DNA of 64,000 bases from UBA1081 sp045535305 (GCA_045535305.1 JAZSLJ010000027.1:62001-126000), one strand, 5' to 3'; counted from the stretch's first letter, positions 24,327 to 33,550 are shown. Program-made: numbers and translations. The notes: generated from the sequence alone by a model not told the origin.

Positions 24327-24932
24327 ATGAAGATTAAAAAGATAATTAAACTGTGCAAAGATGCGCACACGTTGATTTTATTTGCTGACCCGTTAAGAGA
24401 TATGCAGTGGTTATCAGACGGACATGCAATTTATCCCTTGCAGGGCTGTCCCATATTTGATGAGGATAGCTTCTGCAATACATATGAAATAAACGATACA
24501 CAGCGTAAGAAAATTGTTTTTCGTATAAATGAGGAGCTTCCGGATTACTACGACTTCGGAGATAGTGATAATCTTGAAACTGTTGTGGAAAGACTTCCGC
24601 TTGCAGTCAGCTATAGCTCGTACAATTCTGTTGCATTGAAAACCGAACACGGTGTTGAGTTTATAAATGCAGAACATATTATACCTTTTGCTGATTATGA
24701 CAGTAAAGACCTTTCATTCAATTTACGACACAACAAACTCGGACAGCCATATTTTGCAGTTAAAAACGGATTTATGCTTATCGGCATTATCGAACCTATA
24801 AATATGATAGACAAAATATTTCTTGAGGAGCTTAAGGCTTTTGAAAAGCAGGTTGAAATCACTGTTTATAATAATTCTGTAAAGAGTCATAGTCCTCAGC
24901 TTGAGCTTGACGAGGTAACAGATAATGTTTGA
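24327..24932 (+). CDS. Hypothetical early phage protein
   Basis: The 201-residue protein is mixed alpha/beta, with INEELPDYYDFGDSDN and a C-terminal FAVKNGFMLIGIIEPINMID segment. GTG 24318 is in frame but overlaps the GAGG ribosome site, so ATG 24327 is used. Its end overlaps the phage SSB gene by 8 bp, so expression is coupled to that gene, hinting at a DNA-metabolism role. I do not recognise it. Confidence 0.7.
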   Translation: MKIKKIIKLCKDAHTLILFADPLRDMQWLSDGHAIYPLQGCPIFDEDSFCNTYEINDTQRKKIVFRINEELPDYYDFGDSDNLETVVERLPLAVSYSSYNSVALKTEHGVEFINAEHIIPFADYDSKDLSFNLRHNKLGQPYFAVKNGFMLIGIIEPINMIDKIFLEELKAFEKQVEITVYNNSVKSHSPQLELDEVTDNV

Positions 24933-25338
24933 AATTAAAACTCCCGATACATATAAAAAGTCCTTTTGTGTGGGTAGAATTGCTGAGTATTCAGATTTAC
25001 GCACCGACAGTCAGGGCAGACAGTTTATAAAATTCACCGTTGCCGTGAATCAGAATAAGGAAAAACCGGATTTCTTCAAATATATCGCATATAACAACAA
25101 GGCAAGAAAAATTGACAGATTTATCCGCAAAGGGATGAAAGTTGTTGTATTCGGTACTGATACAACAGACAGTTATAAGGATAAAAAGGGGACAGTACAC
25201 AAAACACATACAAGCGTTTGTATTGATATTGTCCCTGTTGATATTAATACGGAGAATGAAATCATTGTAAGCCTTGAGAGCATTTTTCGCGCAATCGAGA
25301 CTGACCGTATTTTCAGTTCAATGGTTGTAAATAAATGA
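24925..25338 (+). CDS. Phage single-stranded DNA-binding protein
   Basis: The 137-residue OB-fold protein shows the SSB order: KSFCVGRIAEYSDLRTDSQG, RQFIKFTVAVNQ, FFKYIAYNNKARKIDRFIRKGMKVVVFG and TSVCIDIVPVD. Unlike the host SSB it lacks the acidic DDLPF tip, so it may not recruit host repair partners. It would coat the single strands made during rolling-circle replication started by the Rep protein at 27086. Confidence 0.8.
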   Translation: MFEIKTPDTYKKSFCVGRIAEYSDLRTDSQGRQFIKFTVAVNQNKEKPDFFKYIAYNNKARKIDRFIRKGMKVVVFGTDTTDSYKDKKGTVHKTHTSVCIDIVPVDINTENEIIVSLESIFRAIETDRIFSSMVVNK

Positions 25339-25356
25339 AAGTGAGGATGAATCTGA

Positions 25357-25926
25357 ATGAGTTTTATTTCTGATGTTCTTGACTACATAAACCGCATTGA
25401 AGCGGAGAACAGTAAACTTCAGGCAGAGATAGAGAGGTTGAAGAAAGAACCATACCAATTTGCTGACATTGGCAAAATGCACAGTAAAGTTAAAGCCGAG
25501 GCAATTAACGCGCTTGCAGAGAACATAAATAAAATAATAACAGAAATTTATAACAAACATATTTTTGGAAATAACGATTTAAACGATGAAGAAAAAGATG
25601 CTGTTATAAACTATTCTGATGATGTAATGCACGGTATTGCTAAGCTCTTAATGGAAATGTTGGGTGAGCTCGAAGATGATAGTGGCAGACAACGTCATTA
25701 TTTAAAGATATTGCCCGAATACTACATTTTAATAGATGAGGGGATAAAAACTTTTGAAATCCGATTTAATGATAGGGATTATAAAGTCGGTGATATTCTC
25801 CATTTGCAAGAGTTTGTCAATGGAGAATATACGGGACGAGAGTTGACAAAAGAAATCAGCTATATGATAGATAGTCCTGATTATTGCAAAGACGGATTTG
25901 TAGTTTTGAGTATTAAGAATATATGA
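25357..25926 (+). CDS. Coiled-coil protein with C-terminal DUF3850/ASCH-like domain
   Basis: The 189-residue protein begins with a coiled coil (IEAENSKLQAEIERLKKEP), has a helical middle and ends in a PUA/ASCH-like domain: HYLKILPEYYILIDEGIKTFEIRFNDRDYKVGD, then LHLQEF and DGFVVLSIKNI. The C-terminal module is common as a free-standing DUF3850 protein in phages; family knowledge suggests RNA or modified-base binding. Here it is fused to a helical front half. Confidence 0.75.
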   Translation: MSFISDVLDYINRIEAENSKLQAEIERLKKEPYQFADIGKMHSKVKAEAINALAENINKIITEIYNKHIFGNNDLNDEEKDAVINYSDDVMHGIAKLLMEMLGELEDDSGRQRHYLKILPEYYILIDEGIKTFEIRFNDRDYKVGDILHLQEFVNGEYTGRELTKEISYMIDSPDYCKDGFVVLSIKNI

Positions 25927-25943
25927 AAGGCGAATGATGTCGA

Positions 25944-26264
25944 ATGAAATATACAAAGATGTTGAGAAAAACGCTGTATCACATTGCAGTTTTAACAAAT
26001 AAAATAAAGGCATTATATAAGCGTATTGCTGAAGAATTTGAAGATTGCAGTGATTATACAGTATGTAGAATTTTGCATAATTGTCGAGAATTAAATGGCA
26101 AACTATATGACGAAACTGGCAACGTTGTTTCAGACAGTGGACTTATAGACGATAAGTATTATTGCAATCAATATTCCGGTTACGTTGAAGATGATTATCA
26201 CGGCTATATGTATTACAAAATTGATGATAAAGGAACTTTTGTGGAAGTTAATTATTGGTGTTAA
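25944..26264 (+). CDS. Hypothetical phage protein
   Basis: The 106-residue protein has a basic helical start and an acidic, Tyr-rich end (SGYVEDDYHGYMYYKIDDKG). The ribosome site AGGCGA is weak. It overlaps nothing but lies in the same operon. No family is recognised. Confidence 0.6.
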   Translation: MKYTKMLRKTLYHIAVLTNKIKALYKRIAEEFEDCSDYTVCRILHNCRELNGKLYDETGNVVSDSGLIDDKYYCNQYSGYVEDDYHGYMYYKIDDKGTFVEVNYWC

Positions 26265-26281
26265 TAAAGAGGTGCGTAGTA

Positions 26282-26590
26282 ATGGCAAGGTATGTAAACT
26301 ATGACAAATTACTTGAGGAAAGACACCGTTTAGGGTTGGATGAAATGAGTCAAATTCCCAAAGTAAATGCTTTTAATCTTTTCATAGATAAGTTACCAAC
26401 AGCCGATGTTGTGAAAGTGAAGCACGGTGAGTGGATATATCACGAATGTGTTGCTTCACACGAAGGAACTATAAGCGGATATTCTTGCTCTGTTTGCTCT
26501 GCCTTTGTATATGAAGATGTTTTTGACACCGACGAATTTCATAAAAAGTATTGCGGTTATTGCGGTGCAAAATTATTTAAAGGAGCTTAA
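26282..26590 (+). CDS. Phage protein with C-terminal zinc ribbon
   Basis: The 102-residue protein starts ARYVNYDKLLEERHRL and has a typical gut-phage phrase VVKVKHGEWIYHE. It ends in a four-Cys ribbon (CSVC and CGYCGAKLF). GAGGTG lies before ATG 26282; the longer frame from 26255 has no ribosome site. Proteins of this type are frequent in Clostridia phages and are usually annotated only as hypothetical. Confidence 0.7.
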   Translation: MARYVNYDKLLEERHRLGLDEMSQIPKVNAFNLFIDKLPTADVVKVKHGEWIYHECVASHEGTISGYSCSVCSAFVYEDVFDTDEFHKKYCGYCGAKLFKGA

Positions 26591-26592
26591 GG

Positions 26593-26859
26593 ATGAATAT
26601 TGATGAATTTGCAGATATGTTGCAACAAGCAATCATTGAAGCTTATAAGTCCATTATGGCACCATTTGAATCTCTTGCAGAATCTATAGCAGACATTATG
26701 AATGATTATTACGATGACATAAAAGATACATATGATTTTGATTCAGATGAGGCAATCAATAAAGTTTCTTTGTTGCTTATGTTTCTTGCATTACATAAAA
26801 AATCAAGGGTGCTATTAAAGAAACATAAACGCATCTATATGCGGCAAAAGATACCTTAG
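26593..26859 (+). CDS. Hypothetical early phage protein
   Basis: The 88-residue protein is acidic for its first 60 residues and ends in a hydrophobic helix and a strongly basic tail (KKHKRIYMRQK). AAAGGAG of the preceding gene end provides its ribosome site. It is the last gene before the origin-like region. Confidence 0.6.
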   Translation: MNIDEFADMLQQAIIEAYKSIMAPFESLAESIADIMNDYYDDIKDTYDFDSDEAINKVSLLLMFLALHKKSRVLLKKHKRIYMRQKIP

Positions 26860-26966
26860 TTATCCTTATATTATATTACATTATATATACAGACCGAAAA
26901 AAGCACCGTGGTGGTGCTATCGGGCTCGTAATGGAATATTAAAGTTAGAACCGTTTTATTATGAGA

Positions 26967-27063
26967 GTTATTAATAACATTCCCCCTATGCGATACAAGC
27001 CGCGAAAGATAGGGGGTGCCGGGGGGAAGAAACGCGAGCTAACTTAACTGTCTTCCCCCCGGC
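26967..27063. other. Candidate rolling-circle origin: palindrome and two GC-rich hairpins
   Basis: The region between 26860 and 27085 has no gene. It holds the 12-bp palindrome GTTATTAATAAC (26967-26978), an 8-bp hairpin CCCCCTAT/ATAGGGGG (26982-26989 and 27009-27016), and a perfect 13-bp stem GCCGGGGGGAAGA/TCTTCCCCCCGGC (27018-27030 and 27051-27063) with a 20-nt loop. It lies 22 bp before the Rep start. HUH replicases nick in the loop of such hairpins at their double-strand origins, usually beside or inside the rep gene. The nick site itself is not identified. Confidence 0.6.
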
Positions 27064-27085
27064 AGCATAAGAAGGAAGTGTAAAA

Positions 27086-27889
27086 ATGAGAAGTTTCTAT
27101 AGAGAAAAACAGATTTATCACGGAAATTATCTTGATGTTGATATTTATCCTGTTTTTGCAGACGGAAGTCGCCGAGGCTCACGCAGAAGAAAGGCAAACC
27201 CAACATCAGAGGTTCAGGCAAGGCTTAACGAGAAATATGCAAAAAAGAAAATCGTCTATTTGTTGAATGAAAATTTCACTTCCGAAGATTATGCACTTCA
27301 TCTGTCATACGATAAATTTCATCTGCCTGAGACTTTTGAGGATGCGGAACGTCAGGAAGATAATTTTATAAGAAGATTCAGAAGAGCATTGAAGAAAATC
27401 GGTGTGGAGCTGAAATACTATTCAGCATTAGAACAGGGTGAGAAAAGCGGCCGCCTTCATCATCATATGGTAGTTTCCGGTGGTTTATCAATAAATCAGA
27501 TTGCAGAAATATGGGGTAACGGATATATTCAGGTTAAACCCTTACAATTCAACGAAACAGGAATTACAGAGTTAAGTTATTACATAGCAAAAGAAACAAG
27601 CGGCAGAAAACGTCTCAGACATTCACGCAATTTAAAATTACCCACCGAAAAACAGCGTGATGGTAAAATTTCAAAGAAGAAAGCAATGGACATTCACAAT
27701 TACAATGTGGATGCAAGGGAAGTATGCAGAAATCTTTATCCCGAATATGAGCTTGCAGATATGGAACCGTTCTACAACGATGTAAACGGTCATTATTATA
27801 TATCACTCAGGTTGTACAAGCCTGAAATATTTAAAAAGAGGAGAAAACGCCAATCAAAAGAAGCATTTGATGAATTTATAAAAATATAA
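27086..27889 (+). CDS. HUH-endonuclease rolling-circle replication protein
   Basis: The 267-residue protein carries the three HUH Rep motifs in order: motif 1 ALHLSYD (residues 70-76), motif 2 GRLHHHMVV (His125 and His127, the metal pair) and motif 3 YYIAK (Tyr165 or Tyr166, Lys169). The layout resembles the replication-initiation proteins of microviruses and related small replicons. It would nick one strand at the adjacent hairpin and remain bound to its 5' end. It has an AAGGAAG site and its own gap upstream. It is unusual as the only visible replication gene of a tailed-phage genome. Confidence 0.82.
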   Translation: MRSFYREKQIYHGNYLDVDIYPVFADGSRRGSRRRKANPTSEVQARLNEKYAKKKIVYLLNENFTSEDYALHLSYDKFHLPETFEDAERQEDNFIRRFRRALKKIGVELKYYSALEQGEKSGRLHHHMVVSGGLSINQIAEIWGNGYIQVKPLQFNETGITELSYYIAKETSGRKRLRHSRNLKLPTEKQRDGKISKKKAMDIHNYNVDAREVCRNLYPEYELADMEPFYNDVNGHYYISLRLYKPEIFKKRRKRQSKEAFDEFIKI

Positions 27890-27907
27890 GCATTGGGGGA
27901 TGATATT

Positions 27908-28306
27908 ATGACCCGAGAGGAGCTTAAGGGTTATCCTTATGTGGTTAAGTTAATAGAGCGATATGAAAAGGAGCTGGCTGAATTGTATGACGATTCGGCT
28001 TGGGGTTCGTCGCCCGATATGACGGGCATTCACACAGGCAGCGCAGGCAGTAAGGTAGAATCAGGCTATTTGCGTAATGAAGAGAAGATACGGGAGCTTA
28101 CGGAGAAATTAAAAGCTTGTCGTAAGCGGTTACATAAAATGGACCTGTTCTTTGCTTCAATCAAGGATGCACAAACCTTGATGATATTTGAGTTGAGATT
28201 TAAGGAAGAGTATTCATGGGAGCAGATTGCCGCGCATATCGGCGGTAACAACACAAAAGATTCTGTCAGAAAGACTTGCTGCAGGTATTTGAAAAAGTCG
28301 AAATAA
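27908..28306 (+). CDS. Sigma-like late regulator (ArpU/DUF1492 type)
   Basis: The 132-residue protein has a helical N-terminal half and a C-terminal sigma-70 region 4-like HTH: QTLMIFELRFKEEYSWEQIA, AHIGGNNTKDSVRKTCCRYL. Proteins of this type sit at the end of early operons just before the terminase genes and control late transcription. TTG 27893 is in frame; ATG 27908, 7 bp after GGGGGA, is used. Its position here fits that role exactly. Confidence 0.8.
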   Translation: MTREELKGYPYVVKLIERYEKELAELYDDSAWGSSPDMTGIHTGSAGSKVESGYLRNEEKIRELTEKLKACRKRLHKMDLFFASIKDAQTLMIFELRFKEEYSWEQIAAHIGGNNTKDSVRKTCCRYLKKSK

Positions 28307-28499
28307 AGTAATATCTATCCGGACAAATCGGACACCATAATAAAAACAAACAAAATAAAAAAATAAAATTAAGGAGCTTACGGAAAAAAATCAATTTTTT
28401 GAAAGTTGTCCACAATGTCCGTTTTTTATGTGTTATTATGTCATTGTGAAATTTTGAGATTGACAGTTCTTATTTTTCATACACATTCCTTCTTACACG

Positions 28500-28531
28500 A
28501 AAAGCACCGCCTTTGTTGGACGGTGCTTTTT
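28500..28531 (+). terminator. Terminator before the late operon
   Basis: A 10-bp stem AAAAGCACCG (28500-28509) with CGGTGCTTTT (28521-28530) and a T-run separates the late regulator from the terminase genes. The 28307-28499 stretch holds no gene that I can support. Confidence 0.85.
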
Positions 28532-28595
28532 GCTGTTAAAAAATGTATTTTTCATTCTGACGAAAATTCGGCGGTGATTATTGTAGGTGTTTTAA

Positions 28596-28979
28596 ATGGC
28601 AAATGGCAAATATGAAAAGTGGCGCACCAAAAACGGATTGACATTGCTTGCAGGTTGGGCCAGAGACGGTCTTACTGAAGAGCAAATTGCCGCTAAAATG
28701 GGAATAAGCCGAAGTACGCTTAGTGAATGGAAGAAAAAATTTCCGGAGATAGCGGACACCATAAATAAAAATAAAGAAATTGTTGATTATCAGGTTGAAA
28801 GTGCGCTGCTCGAATCCGCGCTGAAGGGAAATACATGGGCGCAGACATATTGGCTTAACAATCGTCGCCCCGACAAATGGAGTAGTAATCCTACAAACGA
28901 AAACAACGATGCGCTTGAAAAACTTGATGAAATTCTTACGGAGATAAGAGAAAATGCTGTACTCTCGGAAACAGAATAG
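28596..28979 (+). CDS. Terminase small subunit
   Basis: The 127-residue protein has an HTH DNA-binding start (AGWARDGLTEEQIAAKMGIS, STLSEWKKKFPEIADTI), then VESALLESALKGNTWAQTYWLNNRRPDKW, the hallmark end of the PBSX/SPP1-type TerS family. It binds the packaging site and delivers DNA to TerL. Its end overlaps TerL by 26 bp. The ribosome site TAGGTG is weak for this genome. Confidence 0.9.
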   Translation: MANGKYEKWRTKNGLTLLAGWARDGLTEEQIAAKMGISRSTLSEWKKKFPEIADTINKNKEIVDYQVESALLESALKGNTWAQTYWLNNRRPDKWSSNPTNENNDALEKLDEILTEIRENAVLSETE

Positions 28980-30213
28980 TTATATCGTTAATGCCACACA
29001 TCGTTGGAACTTCAAAACAGGAGCTGTGCGTTCCGGAAAGTCTTATGTTGATGTTACGGCTGTCATTCCGATGCGTATTCGTGAAAGAATAGGCAAAGAC
29101 GGTCTTGTTTTTATTATCGGTGTGTCAAAAGAAACAATCGAGCGTAATGTGCTGCAGCCTATGCGTGAGCGTTACGGTTCTGCTGTTGTTGGAAATATAA
29201 ACAATAGGAATATTGCAAGAGTATGCGGTGAAGATGTTTATTGTATCGGCGCTGAAAAGGCATCACAGGTAGCGAAAATACAGGGTTCAAGTATAAAGTA
29301 TTGTTACGGTGATGAGGTTGCCAAATGGCACAAAGATGTTTTTATTATGCTTCAGAGCAGACTTGATAAGTCTTATTCTTGTTTTGACGGTGCAGCCAAT
29401 CCGGAAGAACCTACACACTGGCTCAAAGATTTTATTGACAGTGATGCAGATATTTATTGCCAAGAATACACTATTTTTGACAATCCTTTTTTACCGAAAG
29501 AATATGTTGATAATCTCTGTAAAGAGTATGAGGGAACTGTTTATTATCTGCGTTTGATTGACGGTAAATGGGTCCGTGCCGAGGGCGCAATTTACAGAAA
29601 ATTTGCAGATAATCCTAAGCATTTTATTTGTGAGCTTACAGACATATACACTGATAGCCAAAAAAAGCAGATTCTTACATCATCACTGAGTGAGATCTCA
29701 ATGGGGATTGACTTCGGCGGCAATAAATCCGGCCACGCTTTTTCCGCCACGGCCCATACAAGAAATTATAAGGAGCTTGTGGCACTTAAATCGGAACGAC
29801 ATTTTGGTGATATCGGACCTTCTGAGCTTGACAGTCTTGCTTTGGATTTTGCACAGGCTGTTATAGATAAGTACGGAACACTTGATTATGTTTATTGGGA
29901 TAGTGCTGAAACGGTGTTAGGAAGAGGTTTAAAAAGAGCCTTTGAAAAGAGATTTCCCGATGTTATCGTGCGCCCGGCAAGAAAAATCACAGTAAATGAC
30001 AGAATAAGAGCAACGCTCCGCCTTATGGGTTCGGGGCGTTTTTATATGACAGATGATTGTCAAACGCTTAAAAAGGCATTAAGTGAAGCTGTTTGGAATG
30101 ATAACGTCAATACTGATGAACGACTTGATGACGGTTCAACGGATATTGACAGCCTTGACAGCTTTGAATACACCTTTGAGCGTGATATTAAGAGATATAT
30201 AGGAGCTGAATAA
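28954..30213 (+). CDS. Terminase large subunit (PBSX-type)
   Basis: The 419-residue packaging motor has a Walker A-like GAVRSGKSY near residue 23, Walker B in KYCYGDEVAKW, and a C-terminal nuclease domain with acids in MGIDFGGN, VYWDSAE and SLDSFEYTF. It translocates DNA into the prohead and cuts it. Length and order with TerS and portal match SPP1/PBSX-like siphoviruses. All motifs appear intact, so packaging should be functional. Confidence 0.93.
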   Translation: MLYSRKQNSYIVNATHRWNFKTGAVRSGKSYVDVTAVIPMRIRERIGKDGLVFIIGVSKETIERNVLQPMRERYGSAVVGNINNRNIARVCGEDVYCIGAEKASQVAKIQGSSIKYCYGDEVAKWHKDVFIMLQSRLDKSYSCFDGAANPEEPTHWLKDFIDSDADIYCQEYTIFDNPFLPKEYVDNLCKEYEGTVYYLRLIDGKWVRAEGAIYRKFADNPKHFICELTDIYTDSQKKQILTSSLSEISMGIDFGGNKSGHAFSATAHTRNYKELVALKSERHFGDIGPSELDSLALDFAQAVIDKYGTLDYVYWDSAETVLGRGLKRAFEKRFPDVIVRPARKITVNDRIRATLRLMGSGRFYMTDDCQTLKKALSEAVWNDNVNTDERLDDGSTDIDSLDSFEYTFERDIKRYIGAE

Positions 30214-30214
30214 T

Positions 30215-31546
30215 TTGAGCTTTATAAGTTTTATGAAAGGACTGTTTAATAGATTGTTTGCCGTTAAAGATATAAAATCCGCATTTCATATTGATGTCGT
30301 AATATCACAGGAAATGCTTAATAAAATTAAGCATTGGCAGCTTATGTACGCAGGTTGTGCGCCCTGGATAAAAGACAGTATTATATCGTTACGTCTTGAA
30401 TCAGCTATTTGCAGAGAGTTTTCAAATGTTGTTCTCAGTGAAATGAACTCAAAAATTTCAAATGTGAACCTTGATAAACTTTTTAAAAACGCTATTAGAG
30501 ATATAAATGTTCACTTTCAGGAGGGACTTGCAACTGGCGCAATGATTATAAAGCCTTTGGGTGAAGATAAGGTGCAATTTGTTTCTCAGAATGCATTTAT
30601 CCCTGTTGAATATGATGTGCGTGGAGTGCCTGTAAAGGTTATTTTTCCTGAATTTAAGCAATTAGGAGAAACACGGTTTTATACCCGTCTTGAATATCAT
30701 TCTCTTGATTCTGTAAACGGACTTACAATAACAAATAAGGCATATTTCAGTACATCAAAAAGCACCCTCGGCAGAGAAATCCCGCTTACGGATGTTTCTG
30801 AATGGGCTGATCTTGAAGAATGTATCAGATATCCTTTGATGAAAAGAAACGCTTTCGGATATTATAAGAATCCGTTGAAAAATACAATAGACGGTTCTCA
30901 TTCTGGTGTTTCTGTTTTTGAAAGTGCATCCGAAATTATAGCAAAATGTGATATTCAGTTCGGAAGGCTTGACTGGGAATTTGAAAGCGGTGAGAGGGCC
31001 GTTCATGTGGACCCTTCTGCACTCAAGCCTAACGGTACACTCCCCAGGCTCAGTAAAAGACTGTACAGAGCAGTTGACATTGATATGAAGGACGGAGAAT
31101 TGTTAAAGGAATATTCTCCACAGTTGAGGCAGACGGAATTTATAGAAGGTCTTGAAGAATACAAGCGTAATATTGAATTTGCGGTAGGGCTGTCATATGG
31201 TGATTTGTCTAATCCTCAGATGGTTGAAAAAACTGCAACGGAAATAAAAGCATCAAAAAAGCGTAAGTACGATACCGTTACTGCCATACAAAATAACCTT
31301 AAAAACTGTCTTGATGATTTTGTTTATGCTCTTGCATTCTGGAACTCAATGGTCAACAGCGGATATGAATTTATATGTGATTTTAAAGACAGTATACTTT
31401 CTGATGATGAATCAGAGCGTGAACAGGACAGAAAAGATGTAGCAATGGGAGTTATGCGCCTTGAGGAATACCGCGCAAAGTGGTACGGTGAAACACTTGA
31501 AACAGCTCGTGCATCTCTTCCGGACACAGCAAAGGTGATTGAATGA
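30215..31546 (+). CDS. Portal protein
   Basis: The 443-residue protein starts at TTG 30215 after AGGAG, one base past the TerL stop. It has the SPP1-type portal character: KHWQLMYAGCAPWIKDS, EGLATGAMIIKPL, LEYHSLDSVNGLTITNKAYFS, and a C-terminal SYGDLSNPQMVEKTATEIKASKKRKYDTV. It forms the dodecameric ring at one capsid vertex through which DNA passes. It overlaps the next gene by 4 bp. Confidence 0.9.
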   Translation: MSFISFMKGLFNRLFAVKDIKSAFHIDVVISQEMLNKIKHWQLMYAGCAPWIKDSIISLRLESAICREFSNVVLSEMNSKISNVNLDKLFKNAIRDINVHFQEGLATGAMIIKPLGEDKVQFVSQNAFIPVEYDVRGVPVKVIFPEFKQLGETRFYTRLEYHSLDSVNGLTITNKAYFSTSKSTLGREIPLTDVSEWADLEECIRYPLMKRNAFGYYKNPLKNTIDGSHSGVSVFESASEIIAKCDIQFGRLDWEFESGERAVHVDPSALKPNGTLPRLSKRLYRAVDIDMKDGELLKEYSPQLRQTEFIEGLEEYKRNIEFAVGLSYGDLSNPQMVEKTATEIKASKKRKYDTVTAIQNNLKNCLDDFVYALAFWNSMVNSGYEFICDFKDSILSDDESEREQDRKDVAMGVMRLEEYRAKWYGETLETARASLPDTAKVIE

Positions 31547-33375
31547 AGCCGGATGTGCTTGAAGGCTTGCCCGAAAACATAGTAAAACTGTTTCGGGAGC
31601 TTGAGGAGCGCACAATGATTGATGTTGTACGCCGCTTAAGAAATAACGGTAATGATATTATCCGTTCAGCCGATTGGCAAATGTACAGGCTTAGTGAGTT
31701 GGGTGAAACCGAATCACAAATGAGGCAGTACATTAAAGATATCTTAAAACTTTCGGATTCACAGCTTGACGATATTTACGAAAAAGTTATAGATGATGGT
31801 TTCAGTTATAACTCCGGTATGTATTTGGGAATTGATGTTTCCGATGATGAAGGACTTTCCCAGCTTATAGAGGGTATCAGACAGCAGACAGATAATGAAT
31901 TCAACAATATAACTCAGACTACGGGGTTCGCAATCGATAAAAACGGAAAAATATCATATTCAAGTGTTACGGATGTACTTGACGGCGCAATGATGGATAT
32001 ATCTTCGGGATTGTTTGATTATAATACCGTTCTTAAACGAGTTGTAAATCAGATGACAAACAGCGGTCTAAGAACCATTGATTATGCTTCAGGATGGTCA
32101 AACCGTGTTGATGTTGCCGCAAGACGAGCTGTTATGACAGGCGTTTCACAGCTAACAGGCAAAATCAACGAATCCAATGCTCAAAAGCTCGGCACGGATA
32201 CATATGAAACATCATGGCATTCAGGTGCAAGACCTGCACATCTTGAGTGGCAGGGTAAATGGTTTACAATGCAGGAGCTTAAGGATATATGCGGTCTTGG
32301 TACCGTTACAGGACTTTGCGGTGCAAACTGCTATCACTCATACACTCCTGTTATTCCCGGGGTATCAGAACCTACATACACCGCCGAACAGCTTGAACAG
32401 ATGAAACGTGAGGAGCTTACACCAAAGGAATACGGCGGCAAAAAGTATACAAAATACGAAGCCTTACAGAAGCAGCGCCGAATGGAAACTGCAATGCGAG
32501 CTCAACGTCAGAAAATTAAGCTGCTTGAAGAAGGCGGAGCTGATGAAGATGATATAATCACAGCACGATGCCGTTACCGCGGTACATCTGCAGAATATGC
32601 AAGATTTTCAAAGGCCATGGATCTGCCCGAACAGCGTGACAGAGTTTATATTGACGGACTTAAAAATATCGGACAGGGTAAATGGGAAATTGACGGCGAC
32701 AAGATGGAAGCTCAGTTCCCGAAAGGATACAAAGAATATCGAAATCCTGGTGAAAAGATATCTCAAGATGAGCTTCAAAAATTTATTCAAAAAGTCGAAA
32801 GTATGGATATAAAATTTGGTGTTGTTAAAAATAAAACATATGGTGGTTTTGAAGATTACAGAGGTGATCCAAAGATACTTGATGAAATGCTGGAACACAT
32901 CAAAATTAATCGTCCATTGTTGACAAAAATATCTAAAGATGATAGAATAATATTAAAGTATGCGTATGTTCTTGATGACAATGGAAGAGTTGATACGGGG
33001 GCTTTTGCTTGTACAAAAGGAAGAACAATAACACTCAATAAATTTATGTATGATGATTCTTCTGTACTTATAGAAGAATATGCACAGTCGGTAAAATCGG
33101 GACACTTTGTTCGTGGAACTGACTATCGAAATGTTATTGATCACGAAATAGGTCATTTGTTTTCAAAGAAGCGAAGCAAATTAACACGAAAATTGCGTAA
33201 TGCATGTAGTAAAAGGGCTGCAATGAGTGGAATTAGTGAAAGTCAGTACATTATAGAAAATATATCTATATATGCAGACTGGGGAGATGAAATTCCTGCA
33301 GAACTTAATTCGATGTTACATAGTGACCACGGCGAATTAGCATATGAATTATTCAAGGAGGTAGGTATTTTATGA
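31543..33375 (+). CDS. MuF-type minor capsid protein fused to a HEIGH zincin domain
   Basis: The 610-residue protein has an N-terminal SPP1 gp7/phage minor capsid domain (to about residue 270: RRAVMTGVSQLTGK, TSWHSGARPAHLEWQGKWF, CGANCYHSYTPVIPG), a helical Lys/Gln-rich linker to about residue 380, and a C-terminal module starting near YRNPGEKI. That module carries HEIGH (His534, Glu535, His538) and downstream NISIYADWGDE, the layout of zincin peptidase toxins. MuF fusions with toxin C-termini are known in temperate phages. It would be packaged in virions and may be delivered to the target cell. The C-terminal third is more AT-rich than the front. Confidence 0.88.
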   Translation: MKPDVLEGLPENIVKLFRELEERTMIDVVRRLRNNGNDIIRSADWQMYRLSELGETESQMRQYIKDILKLSDSQLDDIYEKVIDDGFSYNSGMYLGIDVSDDEGLSQLIEGIRQQTDNEFNNITQTTGFAIDKNGKISYSSVTDVLDGAMMDISSGLFDYNTVLKRVVNQMTNSGLRTIDYASGWSNRVDVAARRAVMTGVSQLTGKINESNAQKLGTDTYETSWHSGARPAHLEWQGKWFTMQELKDICGLGTVTGLCGANCYHSYTPVIPGVSEPTYTAEQLEQMKREELTPKEYGGKKYTKYEALQKQRRMETAMRAQRQKIKLLEEGGADEDDIITARCRYRGTSAEYARFSKAMDLPEQRDRVYIDGLKNIGQGKWEIDGDKMEAQFPKGYKEYRNPGEKISQDELQKFIQKVESMDIKFGVVKNKTYGGFEDYRGDPKILDEMLEHIKINRPLLTKISKDDRIILKYAYVLDDNGRVDTGAFACTKGRTITLNKFMYDDSSVLIEEYAQSVKSGHFVRGTDYRNVIDHEIGHLFSKKRSKLTRKLRNACSKRAAMSGISESQYIIENISIYADWGDEIPAELNSMLHSDHGELAYELFKEVGIL

Positions 33376-33542
33376 GAGACAATAAAGATTTTTCTGCTTT
33401 TGCCACTCACTATGATTGGTATACAAAAGATGAAAATGGATTTTATTTGCCTACTGAAAATGCCCCCTCGGAGGCTATAGAAGCAATGAAACGAGCAAAT
33501 AGCAGGATTACTTGGGAAAGAAAACAAAATGCTTACTATTAA
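33372..33542 (+). CDS. Small protein overlapping the MuF gene, candidate immunity
   Basis: This 56-residue protein begins with ATG in an ATGA overlap with the MuF stop codon and has AAGGAGG 12 bp upstream. Sequence features: an aromatic and acidic middle (THYDWYTKDENGFYLP) and a helix EAIEAMKRANSRI. The coupling with a toxin-tailed gene, the small size and the terminator that follows directly suggest an immunity protein or chaperone. This is inference from position only. Confidence 0.65.
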   Translation: MRDNKDFSAFATHYDWYTKDENGFYLPTENAPSEAIEAMKRANSRITWERKQNAYY

Positions 33543-33550
33543 ATAAATAT

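Noticed and set aside
28460..28490. TTGACA at 28460 as a late promoter
   Set aside because: No acceptable -10 box lies 16-18 bp downstream, and a terminator follows at 28500.
28329..28770. Direct repeat CGGACACCATAA at 28329 and 28752 as a packaging site
   Set aside because: Twelve bases, one copy inside the TerS coding sequence, no further copies; too weak for a cos or pac claim.
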